This document shows positions 22,477-44,770 of a DNA stretch of 64,000 nucleotides, in pieces; the stretch's first letter is position 1, and the number at the start of each line of letters is the position of its first letter. The notes below the pieces were generated by a model. It saw nothing but the letters and a program-made list of their open reading frames with translations. It did no database searches and was not told where the DNA came from. Both the position numbers and the translations under genes were made by a program. This DNA comes from Branchiostoma lanceolatum. Lineage: Eukaryota; Chordata; Leptocardii; Amphioxiformes; Branchiostomatidae. The DNA lies in contig NC_089739.1 of NCBI RefSeq assembly GCF_035083965.1, positions 8,110,001 to 8,174,000 of the forward strand. The letters are read 5' to 3'.

Positions 22477-25302
22477 TCACTTCAGCGGTAACAATGCGCG
22501 AAACACCGCCTCCCGAAACTCTGTCCATCTTCTGGTCTTCTGTCCTTGGGAAGAGTCAAAGAAATCCTCGCTGTCTATAACAGTGCAGCCCTCAAACTCC
22601 CGCGGTACGGGGTAATGCTTGTACACCACCGCCGCCACGCACCCGTGATCCCGCTCATTCACCTGTCGTCGCGTCTTCTCAGCGTGCTGTAGGCAATTCC
22701 TACAAGACGAAATAAGATCAACACACGTATGAAGTACATGTAGTTAAGTTGTTAACCATGGTACCGCCTACAGTCACGGATACATCTAACTCGTAAACAA
22801 CCAGATTTGCCCTTACATCTTCTCGGCTACGTAAATGAATACAACTACTCCTATGAGACACATGTACAACTTATCTAATAGTAACATTTTACATTGTCCT
22901 AGCCCTGTTTTCCTTTTCGTGCCACATGCTTTTGATACATCCTCAGAAAAAATCCCGTCCTGTAAGCTTTTGGTTTATTGATATTGTTAAATCCACAGAA
23001 TGTTTTGTTGCCTTGAGAAATACGTTAGCTCACCCAATCCTAAGGTTGTAGGAAATATACACAGATGACATTACCTGGCATAGGTCAAGGTTACGACATG
23101 TAGAACACAGCACGACCGAGACAGACATCTTTCAATGTTGTCCATCGGAAACAGCCCGGGCTCAAAGTCTCTCGATTCATAACAACAATGAAGACCGCAA
23201 TCCACCTCGAGCAGTTTCACCAACTCATCAGCATAGACCTGATCCTTAGGGTCATACATGATGAACACATTGTAGCGACAACTGTGACCGCCAGGTGGCG
23301 TAATTGAATGGTGGAACGTTTCGCGATAGACATCACTTGCGATAACTTCGTTGATGTCAGCCTGGATGCGAGCAACAGCTAGATCGCATTCTGTAGAACG
23401 ATGTCGGTCTACAATGCCGCCAAAAGCTGTAAGAAACGTTCTGTACACCTTTGCTTCGCAAAAGTCATTGTTTTCGTCACATGTGTCCATCAACTGCTGG
23501 TTGAGATGTGCTAGCAATTGATCATCTGTACCGACAGAGGACGGTAGGGGATAGCATTTCAGCACCGGCAGATATCGTAACAACGTTGCAGCAAGTTCTT
23601 CTGTCGGTTTCTTCTCCCGTCCTAGGAGAATGTCGTAGACCGAAACTTTGTCTGATTGTATGGGTACGGCTTGTGCCATCTCTGTCACACACATCTCCAA
23701 CACTTTACACAGCAGTACCTTTCCACGTGCGATATCACCCTGATCGAGTAAGTACACCCCCCACAGCTCCAGAACACTTCGAGCACACTTTCGAAACTGT
23801 GGAGACCGATCGCCCGAGCGGAGCGACTGCTCCAAAACGCCGAACACTTCCGAAGGATCCGTGCCCAGGGAATACTTCGTTCTCGCAAGGTCCTTCAGGA
23901 TCATGTAGGGAGAATTTCCTCCTAGCTCGAGAGCTTTTACGAAGTATTCTCTTGCTCTTTTCAGTAAGGGACTTTTGACATCTTTTAAGACAAGATTTCC
24001 TGCCGCAGTTAGAATTCGGTCTATCTGTCCTCTTTTCATGGCGTCGGTATTTGCTTCGAATTTTAGAATGCAATCGGACCTGGTGCCCTTCAACCGTGCA
24101 GCGCCACTTGCCGATTTGGGAAGGAGTTGCTGGGTTGCATGTGGTTCAGGAGGTGTGGGTTTTACACTGTGCCACACGTCTCCTCGGTTAAAATCTGTCG
24201 CACTTCTTGCAACTTTTGTCTGAGAAGTTGGAGTATTGACTTGAGACGCTTTTGCTGATGACTTAAGACGTGGTTTGACGTCTTCACGGTTCCTTGTAGG
24301 TCTATAAGGTCTGGGTTTCTTAGAAGACGCCCACTTTTCTAGGTAAACCAACCCGACTTCATGATACGCAAATGAAGTTGGCCTGAGCTCTAAGGCTTGT
24401 TCTAACGTGGCAATGGCAGTGGTAAATGTCTTACAAAGTCTTAGATAACGTCCTAGTCTTTCTAAGACGAATGCATCCTTCCCCTGCGCAGTGGCTTCAG
24501 CTTTGGCGAAGCATTCTTCTACAGTTTGATGTGACGCCATTTTCTTCATCAGCTCTTGTTCTGGTTCGGACAAAAAGCGGAAATACTTCACTTGCGTCTC
24601 CCCTAGCAACAGCCACGCCCTAGCGACCATCACCATGGTTCCCTCTGTAACCACGCCTAGAAACACGTCTCTGGCCTTTCCGTAAAACGAGTCAGGATCA
24701 AAACCTTCTATCTGTTCACAGACATTCTTATCCTGACATTTAGACAGCAATAGACCAAGGCCAAACTTTAGAACGAGTCTGCACTCTGCGTCTAAGACTG
24801 GACAAGATAAAGCATTCTCGTAGAGTTCGATTCCTCGTTTGAAACACTTTGGTCCGAGTTGTGAGCAGCAAAACGCTTTCTCGCCCGACGATATCGCCTT
24901 CCTCAACCCAACCTCTTCCTCTGTTGTCTTTCCTGGAGATATCTTGTCCTCAAATTCCTCCAGAACAATCTTAGCCTGTGTAAGACGGTTGTGCTCAAGG
25001 AGGATGTACCCTCTTGTTGTAAAAGCGATGATGTTTGTTGGGTCACGATCCTTCACTCTCCCAAGACACCCTTTCGCCTCTTTCGTCATGTTGAGCTTGA
25101 AGTACAGAAATCCGAGCATATTTTCCACCTGGTTTAGTAGCACGGATGAAGATGTGTCTTCTCTCTTGCGCTCGACTCGGTGAAGAAGTCTGATCAAGTC
25201 TGTTCTTCTCCATTCCCCGATTCCAAGGTCGGCCAAGTTGGGGAAAGTTTGAAAACGGCGCCACAACTGTCTCGCTTCCGGGTTGTAGAAAGTCGACTGC
25301 AT
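22477..25302 (-). CDS. TPR-repeat protein with C-terminal TIR domain, probable innate-immune factor
   Basis: Two coding exons, 25302-23075 and 22699-22477, join in phase 2 to give 816 residues. Residues about 45-660 are helical, with TPR-like units (LNQVENMLGFLYFKLNMTKEA, then AFTTRGYILLEHNRLTQAKI and ATLEQALELRPTSFAYHEVG), recalling IFIT or TTC22 proteins. From residue 676 there is a TIR fold: RYNVFIMYDPKDQVYADELV (box 1), then ESRDFEPGLF (box 2 position) and WTEFREAVFRALLPLK at the end. The intron falls inside the TIR domain, after LTYA. The BB-loop region lacks the usual RDxxPG; the glutamate in LQHAEKT might correspond to the catalytic Glu of NADase TIRs, but I cannot align it securely. 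TPR-TIR fusion is absent from vertebrates as far as I know, while lancelets have expanded TIR architectures. Transcribed divergently from PRPF6. Confidence 0.8.
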
Positions 25303-25752
25303 TGTGAAATCTTCCTCTCACGGCGACGCCCTGTGTCGTTCAGATTTTCTATGTGATAAAAGCAACGTAATAAACGTCTTCAAGACATCCATACAGTGAC
25401 CAAATAGCAGGAAGACACCGTCAAAGTTCAGAGAAGGGAGAAAACAAAACTTTTTCGGCCATCTTGTATCCAGTAGACGATGCGACTATCATAACTCGGG
25501 GTAAATAAATATAGCTACCAGTATTCTACGTGTAACTGTTTCTTACGGTTATATAAATCTTTAACGTTGGATAACATATATGTAATAAATCTGTTTAACA
25601 TTTTTTTTCTATTTACCCATTGTTGATAAAAGTTACAAATCTATATTACACCCCTATATAAATCCAAGTCGTATATTCCACTCTCGTCACTTTCAACATC
25701 TCGCGAGAACCATCGAGACTTTGTTTAGACGTCCCCACAGGCGATCGGCAAG
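25303..25752. promoter_or_regulatory. Shared divergent promoter with TCTCGCGAGA palindrome
   Basis: Only 450 bp separate the start codons of the TPR-TIR gene (minus) and PRPF6 (plus). The palindrome TCTCGCGAGA at 25699-25708 lies 45 bp before the PRPF6 ATG. That motif is a known strong element of TATA-less, often bidirectional, vertebrate housekeeping promoters. The PRPF6 start context is AAGATGGCG. Shared regulation is inferred from distance. Confidence 0.6.
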
Positions 25753-37680
<11,928 letters not shown>

Positions 37681-37802
37681 ATTCAGACGGACTCATAAAA
37701 CACTTTGACCGCAAACGTAGACAGCACTGTAAATTCAAGTAACTTTCTAGGGATTTGATTTCATGTTACATGTAGGGGAGAAGGGGGCTTTGCGGTGGTT
37801 CG

Positions 37803-38345
37803 AGTTGGTAGTTGAAACTCTCCAACAACATCAAGAACATGTTCTAGATTCAGACGGAATTATAAAACACTTTGTTTCATTTTGTGACTGAAACATAGAC
37901 AGCACTGTAAATTCAAACATATTTACAGGGATTTGATTTTGTGGTAGAAGAGGAAATGGGTTTTTTGCAGCATTTCAAGTTCGAGCTCTCCAAGGATATC
38001 GAGAACTGGAGGACAAAAACTGACGAGCTGCTCCCCATGGTGGCCAACAACATCAAGAACATGTTCTAGATTTGTTATTTGATCGGAAACATAGAAGGTT
38101 CTGTAAACTCATATGCATGATTCAGTCAGAATCATGAAAACACTTTGCTTCATTTTGTGGCTGTAAACATAGACAGCACTGTAAATTCAAACATATTTGC
38201 AGGGATTTGATATTGTGGTAGGAGGGGAAGGAGGTTTTGGCAGTATTTTAAGTTCATGGTTGGAGCTTTATCAAGAAGTGAGCCACAAAAACTGATGAGC
38301 TCCTCCACATGGTAGCCAACAACATCAAGAGTATGTTCTAGATTT
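37803..38345 (+). repeat. Three decayed copies of the last PRPF6 exon in its 3' UTR
   Basis: The terminal coding sequence (GGCCAACAACATCAAGAACA, then TGTTCTAG) recurs at about 37820-37857, 37983-38068 and 38272-38345. Each is followed by the same 3' UTR run (ACAGCACTGTAAATTCAAA, GGGATTTGAT). The unit is about 190-280 bp; the middle copy keeps the longest coding match. Confidence 0.9.
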
Positions 38346-39068
38346 GCATTCTGTTTCATTTTGTGACCGTAAACGTAGACAATACTGTAAATTCAGATAT
38401 CTTTGCAGGGATTTGATTTCGTGGTAGGAGGGGAAAGGAGATTTTTGCAATGTTTTTGTTCACGAATGAAACAATTCTGTAGTAGAGTACGGTAGTCATA
38501 CATTGGAACTGCATATTTGTAGTGTTAAGATATACAGTGGAGAGGTCACTGTGAAAACTGCAGAAATAAAACCACTGGGAATGTATTCAGAGACCGTAAC
38601 TTTTCTTGTGGGATCAACATGATCATTTAGAGGAGTTTTATTTGTGTGACATTTAGACCAGTACCAGGATAGAGCAGAACGAAAACTACTAGTATAGTAG
38701 ATCAACATGTCTTTGTTACATGTACATCTACAAAATAATTTAAGATAGAGATTGCTTTAAAGTAATAGCCTACACTAGTGCTGATGTAAATGCCTAAGAT
38801 AACAAAGAAAAAGGACCATGTACTTATCTTGTAGGTTAGAGTCACAATATTCCTAATTAAATGTATAAAAAAACTACCAGTAGAGATCACAAATATGTTT
38901 TTGTTTGGGCAAGATTACAAGATAGGATAACGTTTTCTGTGTGTAGAATAGAAAACAATTTGTGCATGATTTGATAATTCTCAGTCATTAGTACTTACTA
39001 CTAGAGATAGTGAAAAAAATAAACTAATCAACTGTATGTTAAAGTACATGAACTTTCTTTGATTTTTG

Positions 39069-39104
39069 AACAAGGAGGTTAAATATATTTTTAACCTCCT
39101 TGTT
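39069..39104. repeat. Perfect 15 bp hairpin
   Basis: AACAAGGAGGTTAAA (39069-39083) pairs exactly with TTTAACCTCCTTGTT (39090-39104) around a 6-base loop. No function is evident. Confidence 0.85.
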
Positions 39105-39294
39105 TAGAACTACTGAAGTACAGCCTTTCGTGTAAATGTATTTGTTGTTCTAGAGGTGTGCAAGATTGGACAATGAAAACAAATGTATAGAGCTCTAAAA
39201 AAGTGCATTTTTTGTACATGTTACATGATTGCAACGTGTAGTATATAGCACACTGTCGTTAATTGTCATTGAAGGCATAAAAGAATATCTAAGT

Positions 39295-39359
39295 TATACA
39301 TTGAAGTTGAATAAAGTCTGTTAGATTATCTAACAGACTTTATTCAACTTCAATGTATA
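39295..39359. repeat. Perfect 31 bp palindrome carrying AATAAA on both strands
   Basis: Arms 39295-39325 and 39329-39359 are exact reverse complements separated by TTA. Each arm contains AATAAA (on opposite strands), so one hairpin presents a polyadenylation hexamer to transcripts from either side. Confidence 0.95.
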
Positions 39360-39601
39360 GAGTTGAACGTGAAATAAAGATGTGTGCAAAATGTCAGGCT
39401 TGTGCAGAATTTCTTCTTAGTCTGTGATGCGAATTTATAAAGAGGAACTGTGGCAATTTAATGACACCTTGAACAGGAACATCTAGCGATGTCAACACAG
39501 GGAACAATGGGTTCTTAATGACACAGTTCCACATATACAGGTGTGTTCACTGGTGCGCAACATGAGGAGTGTTGGGTTATGGAAATCTTTAGATTAGCCA
39601 T

Positions 39602-41317
39602 ATGCTACGTGTATTGGAGAGACCATGGTGGCAAGGCGTTGGCGTTGAGCATCTTAAAAGTGATGGGGTATTAGTGTCGGAAAGCAAGGACAAGGCTAAC
39701 CTCCTCAACCAACAGTTTCAGTCTGTCTTCACTACAGAACCTAGTGACGACCCCTTACCCGACATGGGACCTAGCACTTGCCCATCCATGCCAGACATTA
39801 TAATAGATGAAGACGGTGTTAAGAAGCTATTAATGAACTTAAATCCCCATAAAGCATCTGGACCCGACCATGTACATGCCTACGTACTTAAAGAGCTTAG
39901 TGATATAATAAGCCCAATCTTACAGATCATATTTCAGAAAAGTCTCGACTCCGGCACAGTGCCTGAACCCTGGAAGGAAGCGAACATTGCTCCAATTTAC
40001 AAAAAAGGGGACCGGTATAAAGTAGAAAATTACAGACCAATATCTTTGACTTCAATTTGCTGTAAGCTCATGGAACATATCATTGCTAGCACCATGATGA
40101 GCCATTTTGACACCAATGATGTACTGTATGACATGCAACATGGGTTCAGACAAGGCAGGTCCTGCGAAACACAGCTCCTCTCGCTAGTTGACGACCTAGC
40201 AGCGAATAGAAATAATGGTATACAAACTGACATGGTGTTGATGGACTTTGCCAAGGCGTTTGATAAGGTACCCCATCGCCGGCTCATTCACAAACTTGAG
40301 CACTACGGTGTCAGGGGGAAGCCGTTGGCCTGGATTCAGGCATTCCTCACTGGCAGGACCCAACGTGTCGTGCTAGAGGGGGAATGCTCTGATTCAGTAC
40401 CAGTGTCCTCCGGTGTCCCCCAGGGCACCGTCCTGGGGCCCATCCTTTTCTTGGCATATATCAACGATCTCCCTAACCATGCTGCACATGCCAAGGTTCG
40501 TCTATTTGCGGACGACTGCATACTGCAGATGGCAGTACGGGAGCCACAAGACTGTGTCAACCTACAACATGACATAGACAACATTTGTAGTTGGGAGAAG
40601 ACATGGCTTATGCAATTTAATCCATCTAAGTGTGAGGTCATGTCCATCCCGGCGTCAAAAACACCCATCTGTTACGACTATACCCTCCATGATACAATAA
40701 TGAACAAGGTAAGTAAAGCTAAGTATTTAGGGTTAACAATTTCCGCCAACCTTTCCTGGAACTGCCATGTTGACAACGTTGCAGCCAAGGCCAATCGAAC
40801 CTTAGGAATGCTTCGTAGGAGCCTGCGGATTGCCAGCGTGGAGGCGAAGGGACGTGCTTACATGGCATTAGTCAGGCCGTCTCTGGAGTACGCCTCCACG
40901 GTATGGGACCCTCACACTGCCGATCAGGTGAGTAGGGTGGAGGCTGTGCAGCGCAGAGCTGCCAGGTATGCATGCAACAACTACAAACGCACGGCCTCTG
41001 TAACAGCTATGATTACTGATCTGGAATGGCAGCCACTTTCCTATCGCCGCAAAACAGCGAGGCTGACCACCATGTTTAAAATCCTTCACAACACCATCTC
41101 TGTCCCCCACACCTCTAGTCTCGTCCCAGCAGCTCGATGCTCCCGCCGCACTAATCATGCTTTCAAGCTGCAGACCATCGCGTGTAAGACCAACTACTAC
41201 AGGCTCTCGTTCTTCCCTCGTACTATCAAGGAGTGGAATGAACTTGAGCCTAGTGTGGCGGAGGCGGAGTCCCTCTCCCAGTTCAAAGCCGAGCTGGGAC
41301 GGGCTTCGCTGCATTGA
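39602..41317 (+). CDS. Reverse transcriptase ORF of the truncated non-LTR element
   Basis: A 571-codon open frame with successive RT blocks: GPDHVHAYVLKEL, EANIAPIYKKGDRYKVENYR then PISLTS, MVLMDFAKAFDKVPHRRL, SSGVPQGTVLGPILFLAYIN and the catalytic FADD in VRLFADDCILQ. The thumb region YLGLTISANLSWN follows, and then the usual C-terminal RAYMALVRPSLEYASTVWDP. No stop or frameshift is seen. There is no apurinic endonuclease domain before it. The first methionine is simply the first in frame, since the true N terminus was lost with the 5' truncation. The frame ends naturally, 6 bp before the nested insertion. Confidence 0.9.
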   Translation: MLRVLERPWWQGVGVEHLKSDGVLVSESKDKANLLNQQFQSVFTTEPSDDPLPDMGPSTCPSMPDIIIDEDGVKKLLMNLNPHKASGPDHVHAYVLKELSDIISPILQIIFQKSLDSGTVPEPWKEANIAPIYKKGDRYKVENYRPISLTSICCKLMEHIIASTMMSHFDTNDVLYDMQHGFRQGRSCETQLLSLVDDLAANRNNGIQTDMVLMDFAKAFDKVPHRRLIHKLEHYGVRGKPLAWIQAFLTGRTQRVVLEGECSDSVPVSSGVPQGTVLGPILFLAYINDLPNHAAHAKVRLFADDCILQMAVREPQDCVNLQHDIDNICSWEKTWLMQFNPSKCEVMSIPASKTPICYDYTLHDTIMNKVSKAKYLGLTISANLSWNCHVDNVAAKANRTLGMLRRSLRIASVEAKGRAYMALVRPSLEYASTVWDPHTADQVSRVEAVQRRAARYACNNYKRTASVTAMITDLEWQPLSYRRKTARLTTMFKILHNTISVPHTSSLVPAARCSRRTNHAFKLQTIACKTNYYRLSFFPRTIKEWNELEPSVAEAESLSQFKAELGRASLH

Positions 41318-42469
41318 GCTGCCGGTCCGTGTATTCACCGAAATACGGGAAATACGCGAAATACACGAAATACACGTCCGAAATACACGAAATACACATG
41401 AAGATGGCTGAAATCTACCGAAATACAGTATGATTTGATGTGTTAACATCACAGGTTGCTATATGCCGTCTTGAAATAATAAATTTATAGCCCTGGCGAC
41501 AAGAAAATGACAGAAAATACTTCGCGATCCCGGCCACGTCCGGTCGCCGCCATCTTTCTTACCATACACCATGATGTTTGTTTTTCAGTGGTGTCTTCTT
41601 ATGTGTCATTTACACAAAAAGGGTGGTGAAATGTACCGACATACAGTATGATTTGATGAGCAAACATCACAGGTTGCTTTATTTCGGCATAAAATAATAT
41701 ATTTATGGTCCTGGTGACAAGAAAAGGACAGAAAATACTTTGCGACCCCGGCCGGCCGCCGCGTCATCTTTCTTACCATACGCCATGATGTTTGTTGGGT
41801 ATCAGGACAACTCGGCCCCTACGCCGGGACAACTCGGCACCTTACTTACTGAGCACGTAATATGTGTATGTTTGGAGAAGATTGGTAATGATATCGATCT
41901 AGAAGCCTCACTACTATAATTTTAACTTTTTTTTGCTCGGCAGGAATTCTATAGCGCCGGCGTCACTTTGGGGTGCGCCAGTGTCGCCCGCCGAGTCCGA
42001 CCGAGTTGCCCCGCTAGTCTAAAGCGATACTAAAGACTACTGGCTTACATTACAATATGAAACTACACGACATTAAACTACAAGCATATAATAAACTACT
42101 TGGTCTTTGTGAACATGATTTATCTCTAAATAAAGCTCGGTCACAAATCTCATGTTTGCCGACAAACAGCCGTGAACCAACAACACAACCGACACTCGCG
42201 GTCCGATTCGTAGGCAAACAAAAAATCCAATACAGCGGTGTCCAACGTTCGTTCATGACTAAACAATCGTCAGAAACTTTCCCTGTATGTGATTTCCTGC
42301 TAACTACTGCCCATATGCCATTGTAGAAGCGATAATGTGCAACGGATTGCGCTAACTTTCTCTTCGGGTAGCGTTCATGTAGGAACAAATATGGCGGATC
42401 AAGCTATACCATCATCCTTTGCGCGGCAGGAAATACTGTAACCAGTTATGCCAAGGAGGTTATATCAAA

Positions 42470-43035
42470 ACCAGTGATCTCCAGCTTGACAGCGAACTAC
42501 ACTTTTATCATACTATTTGAATGAGAAACGTATGAAATTTAGCCCTGGAAATTTGGTACATCTCCAGCTATATACTAGTACAGTAGTTGACAGCGAACTA
42601 CACTTTTGTCATTCTATTTGAATGCCAAACGTATGAAAATTGGTGACGTCGCATCTCTTATTAAACCAGTGATCTCCAGCTATATGGTTGACAGCGAACT
42701 AACACTTTTTATCCTACTATTCGAATGCCAAATGTATGAAATTTGGCCCGACGCATGGAATTTGGTACGTCGCATCTCTTAACCAGTGATCTCCAGCTAT
42801 ATACTAGTTGGAACTACACTTATATCATACTATTCGAATGCCAAACGTATGAAATTTGGCCCGACGTACGAAATTCGGTTCGTCGCATCTCTTATTAAAC
42901 CAGTGATCTCCAGCTATATGGTTGACAGCGATCTACACTTCTGTCATACTATTTGAATGCCAAACGTATGAAATTTGGCCCGACGTATGAACTTGGTACG
43001 TCCAAACCTCCTTGGTACGTCGCATCTCTTAACGT
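42470..43035 (+). repeat. Tandem array inside the long-TIR transposon
   Basis: Units of roughly 100-130 bp share AACCAGTGATCTCCAGCTAT, GACAGCGAACTACACTTTT and GCCAAACGTATGAAATTTGG, with indels between copies. About five copies are seen. There are no coding frames. Confidence 0.8.
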
Positions 43036-43189
43036 ATGAAAGTGTGCAAGCCATACAAATGCAACGTGATTTTCAAGCCGATTAACACCTTGACACCTTT
43101 TCATAGCGCGTCAGCAATCAAGGTGATTTTCTGTACTTTAGCAGGAAATCAATTTATCATTTTGCCCTTTATTGCATGGTGTCACCTTT

Positions 43190-43570
43190 TTTGCCATGTA
43201 AAGACCGATTTGTAAATAATTGTTGCCATTTTTCGTGATATAATTTTTTAATGGATTGTGCCATTTCTGAAATAACTTTGTGACTAGGTTTCTTTACCTT
43301 TAACAAGAAATGTAAAGACCCGATTTGTAAATAGTTGGTGCCATTTTTCGTAATATAATTTTTTCATGGATTGTGCCATTTCTGAAATAACTTTGCGACT
43401 AGGTTTCTTTACCTTCAACAAGAAATGTTAAGACCCGATTTGTAAATAGTTGTTGCCATTTTTCGTAATATAATTTTTTTAATGGATTGTGCCATTTCTG
43501 AAATAACTTTGACTAGGTTTCTTTACCTTCAACAAGAAATGTAAAGACCCGATTTGTAAGTAACTTGCGT
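43190..43570 (+). repeat. Second tandem array inside the long-TIR transposon
   Basis: Three full copies and one partial copy of a unit of about 117 bp, marked by GATTTGTAAATAGTTG, ATGGATTGTGCCATTTCTGA and GACTAGGTTTCTTTACCTT, lie head to tail with high identity. Confidence 0.85.
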
Positions 43571-44583
43571 ACTTTCCATGAATGCTGTTGCCATTTTACG
43601 TGATATAGATTTGTGACTTATTTTGCTCTTGCTCTTGGTCTAAATGTCTTTCTTAACATTTTGCATTGTAAATACATTTGTTGATGTTTGCTAATGTACG
43701 TTTGCTGTGACTGGACTTCTGTTAGTAACGGTTAGTACGGTATTAACTTAAGTAGGCGAAACAAATGTCTTCGTTCAAAACTTCAAACAAAACAAAACGC
43801 GTCAGAACCTGAGGTGTTAGAAAAGAACGAAAGTTGACAATAAGTTTAATATCGAATATATAAAGTTGACAATAAGTTTAATAACAAAAAAACAGAAACA
43901 CTTGATAACCCAACAACGCATATTTCAACGTGAACGCATTTGGAACAAAGATTATATTAAGTAGGCCTAATGGTCCTTTCTTCCAGTCTCACGGTAAATT
44001 TACCTGGAAAAAAAAACGTGTAGAAATGTAAGAAAGTGGCAAAGCTAGGAAGTGGCGAAATTGATGATAACAAGGGAGATTATAGGGAGATAACAGCCTA
44101 TGACTTATTCAGACGAAAGGAAAACATAACAAACCCCACACATTACGGAACAAGTGGGCAGGAACTTCTCAAACCGTTACCAGCCCTTCCTACGAGCGTA
44201 TGGGTCGTAGAATTCGGCAAAAAAAGTAATAATTGGCCAGTAGAGTCAGGACCACATCTGTGAAACATCTTGTTTGTAACATAAGACGTTAAATTCTTTA
44301 TTAGTTTGTTGTCCTGTGTGTAAAATACCACAAATAAGAAATTCAAGTCGCTATAAAATTCCTACAACAAGGTCCTTGAAAATCCCTTAGACTTATAGCT
44401 ATCCCGCCGCCGGATCGCATACTAGTGGGCGATCGCATATCCGCCATTTTCTTATTTCGCCGGGATCTACCCTGGGTTCCAGTAGAGTAGAGTAGACTGT
44501 TTATCGGGCCTTTTAGCCGGTTCCCTTTAACCGGTTCCTTCGGCGGCACAGAGCCTCCAGCCCGCAGAACCCTAATTATGCTC

Positions 44584-44770
44584 GGGTCACATTTCCTAAC
44601 CGGGGCCCGGCCGGGCTGTTTGCGGAAACGAAAAATCAAAGTGTCAAAAAATTTGCAAAAGCTATGCTTTTAAATAATTTTGGGTACATTTTGTGTTTTT
44701 GTTCTCTTGGATATCATACTTTCCGTTCCCAAAGACTGCCCGGCCGGGCCCCGGATTGGAAATGTGACCC
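44584..44770. mobile_element. 187 bp MITE within the long-TIR transposon
   Basis: GGGTCACATTTCC at 44584 and GGAAATGTGACCC ending at 44770 are exact complements, with inner CCGGGGCCCGGCCGGGC arms (one side has two mismatches nearby). A larger inverted pair, CTACCCTGGG near 44468 and CCCAGGGTAG near 44866, encloses it, suggesting nested insertions. No clear target duplication was found. Confidence 0.65.

Larger units (their letters stand above)
37681..39601 (+). other. PRPF6 3' UTR and downstream interval with repeats and hairpins
   Basis: No coding exon is recognised. It contains three decayed copies of the last PRPF6 exon (37803-38345), candidate polyadenylation signals (AATAAA near 39019, 39308 and 39373), a 15 bp hairpin (39069-39104) and a 31 bp perfect palindrome (39295-39359). 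The end of the mature PRPF6 transcript cannot be fixed from sequence alone. Confidence 0.6.

Noticed and set aside
23508..23978. 156-codon plus-strand frame
   Set aside because: Antisense shadow of the long TPR-TIR exon.
40868..41452. 194-codon minus-strand frame
   Set aside because: Shadow of the reverse transcriptase frame running into the nested transposon terminus.
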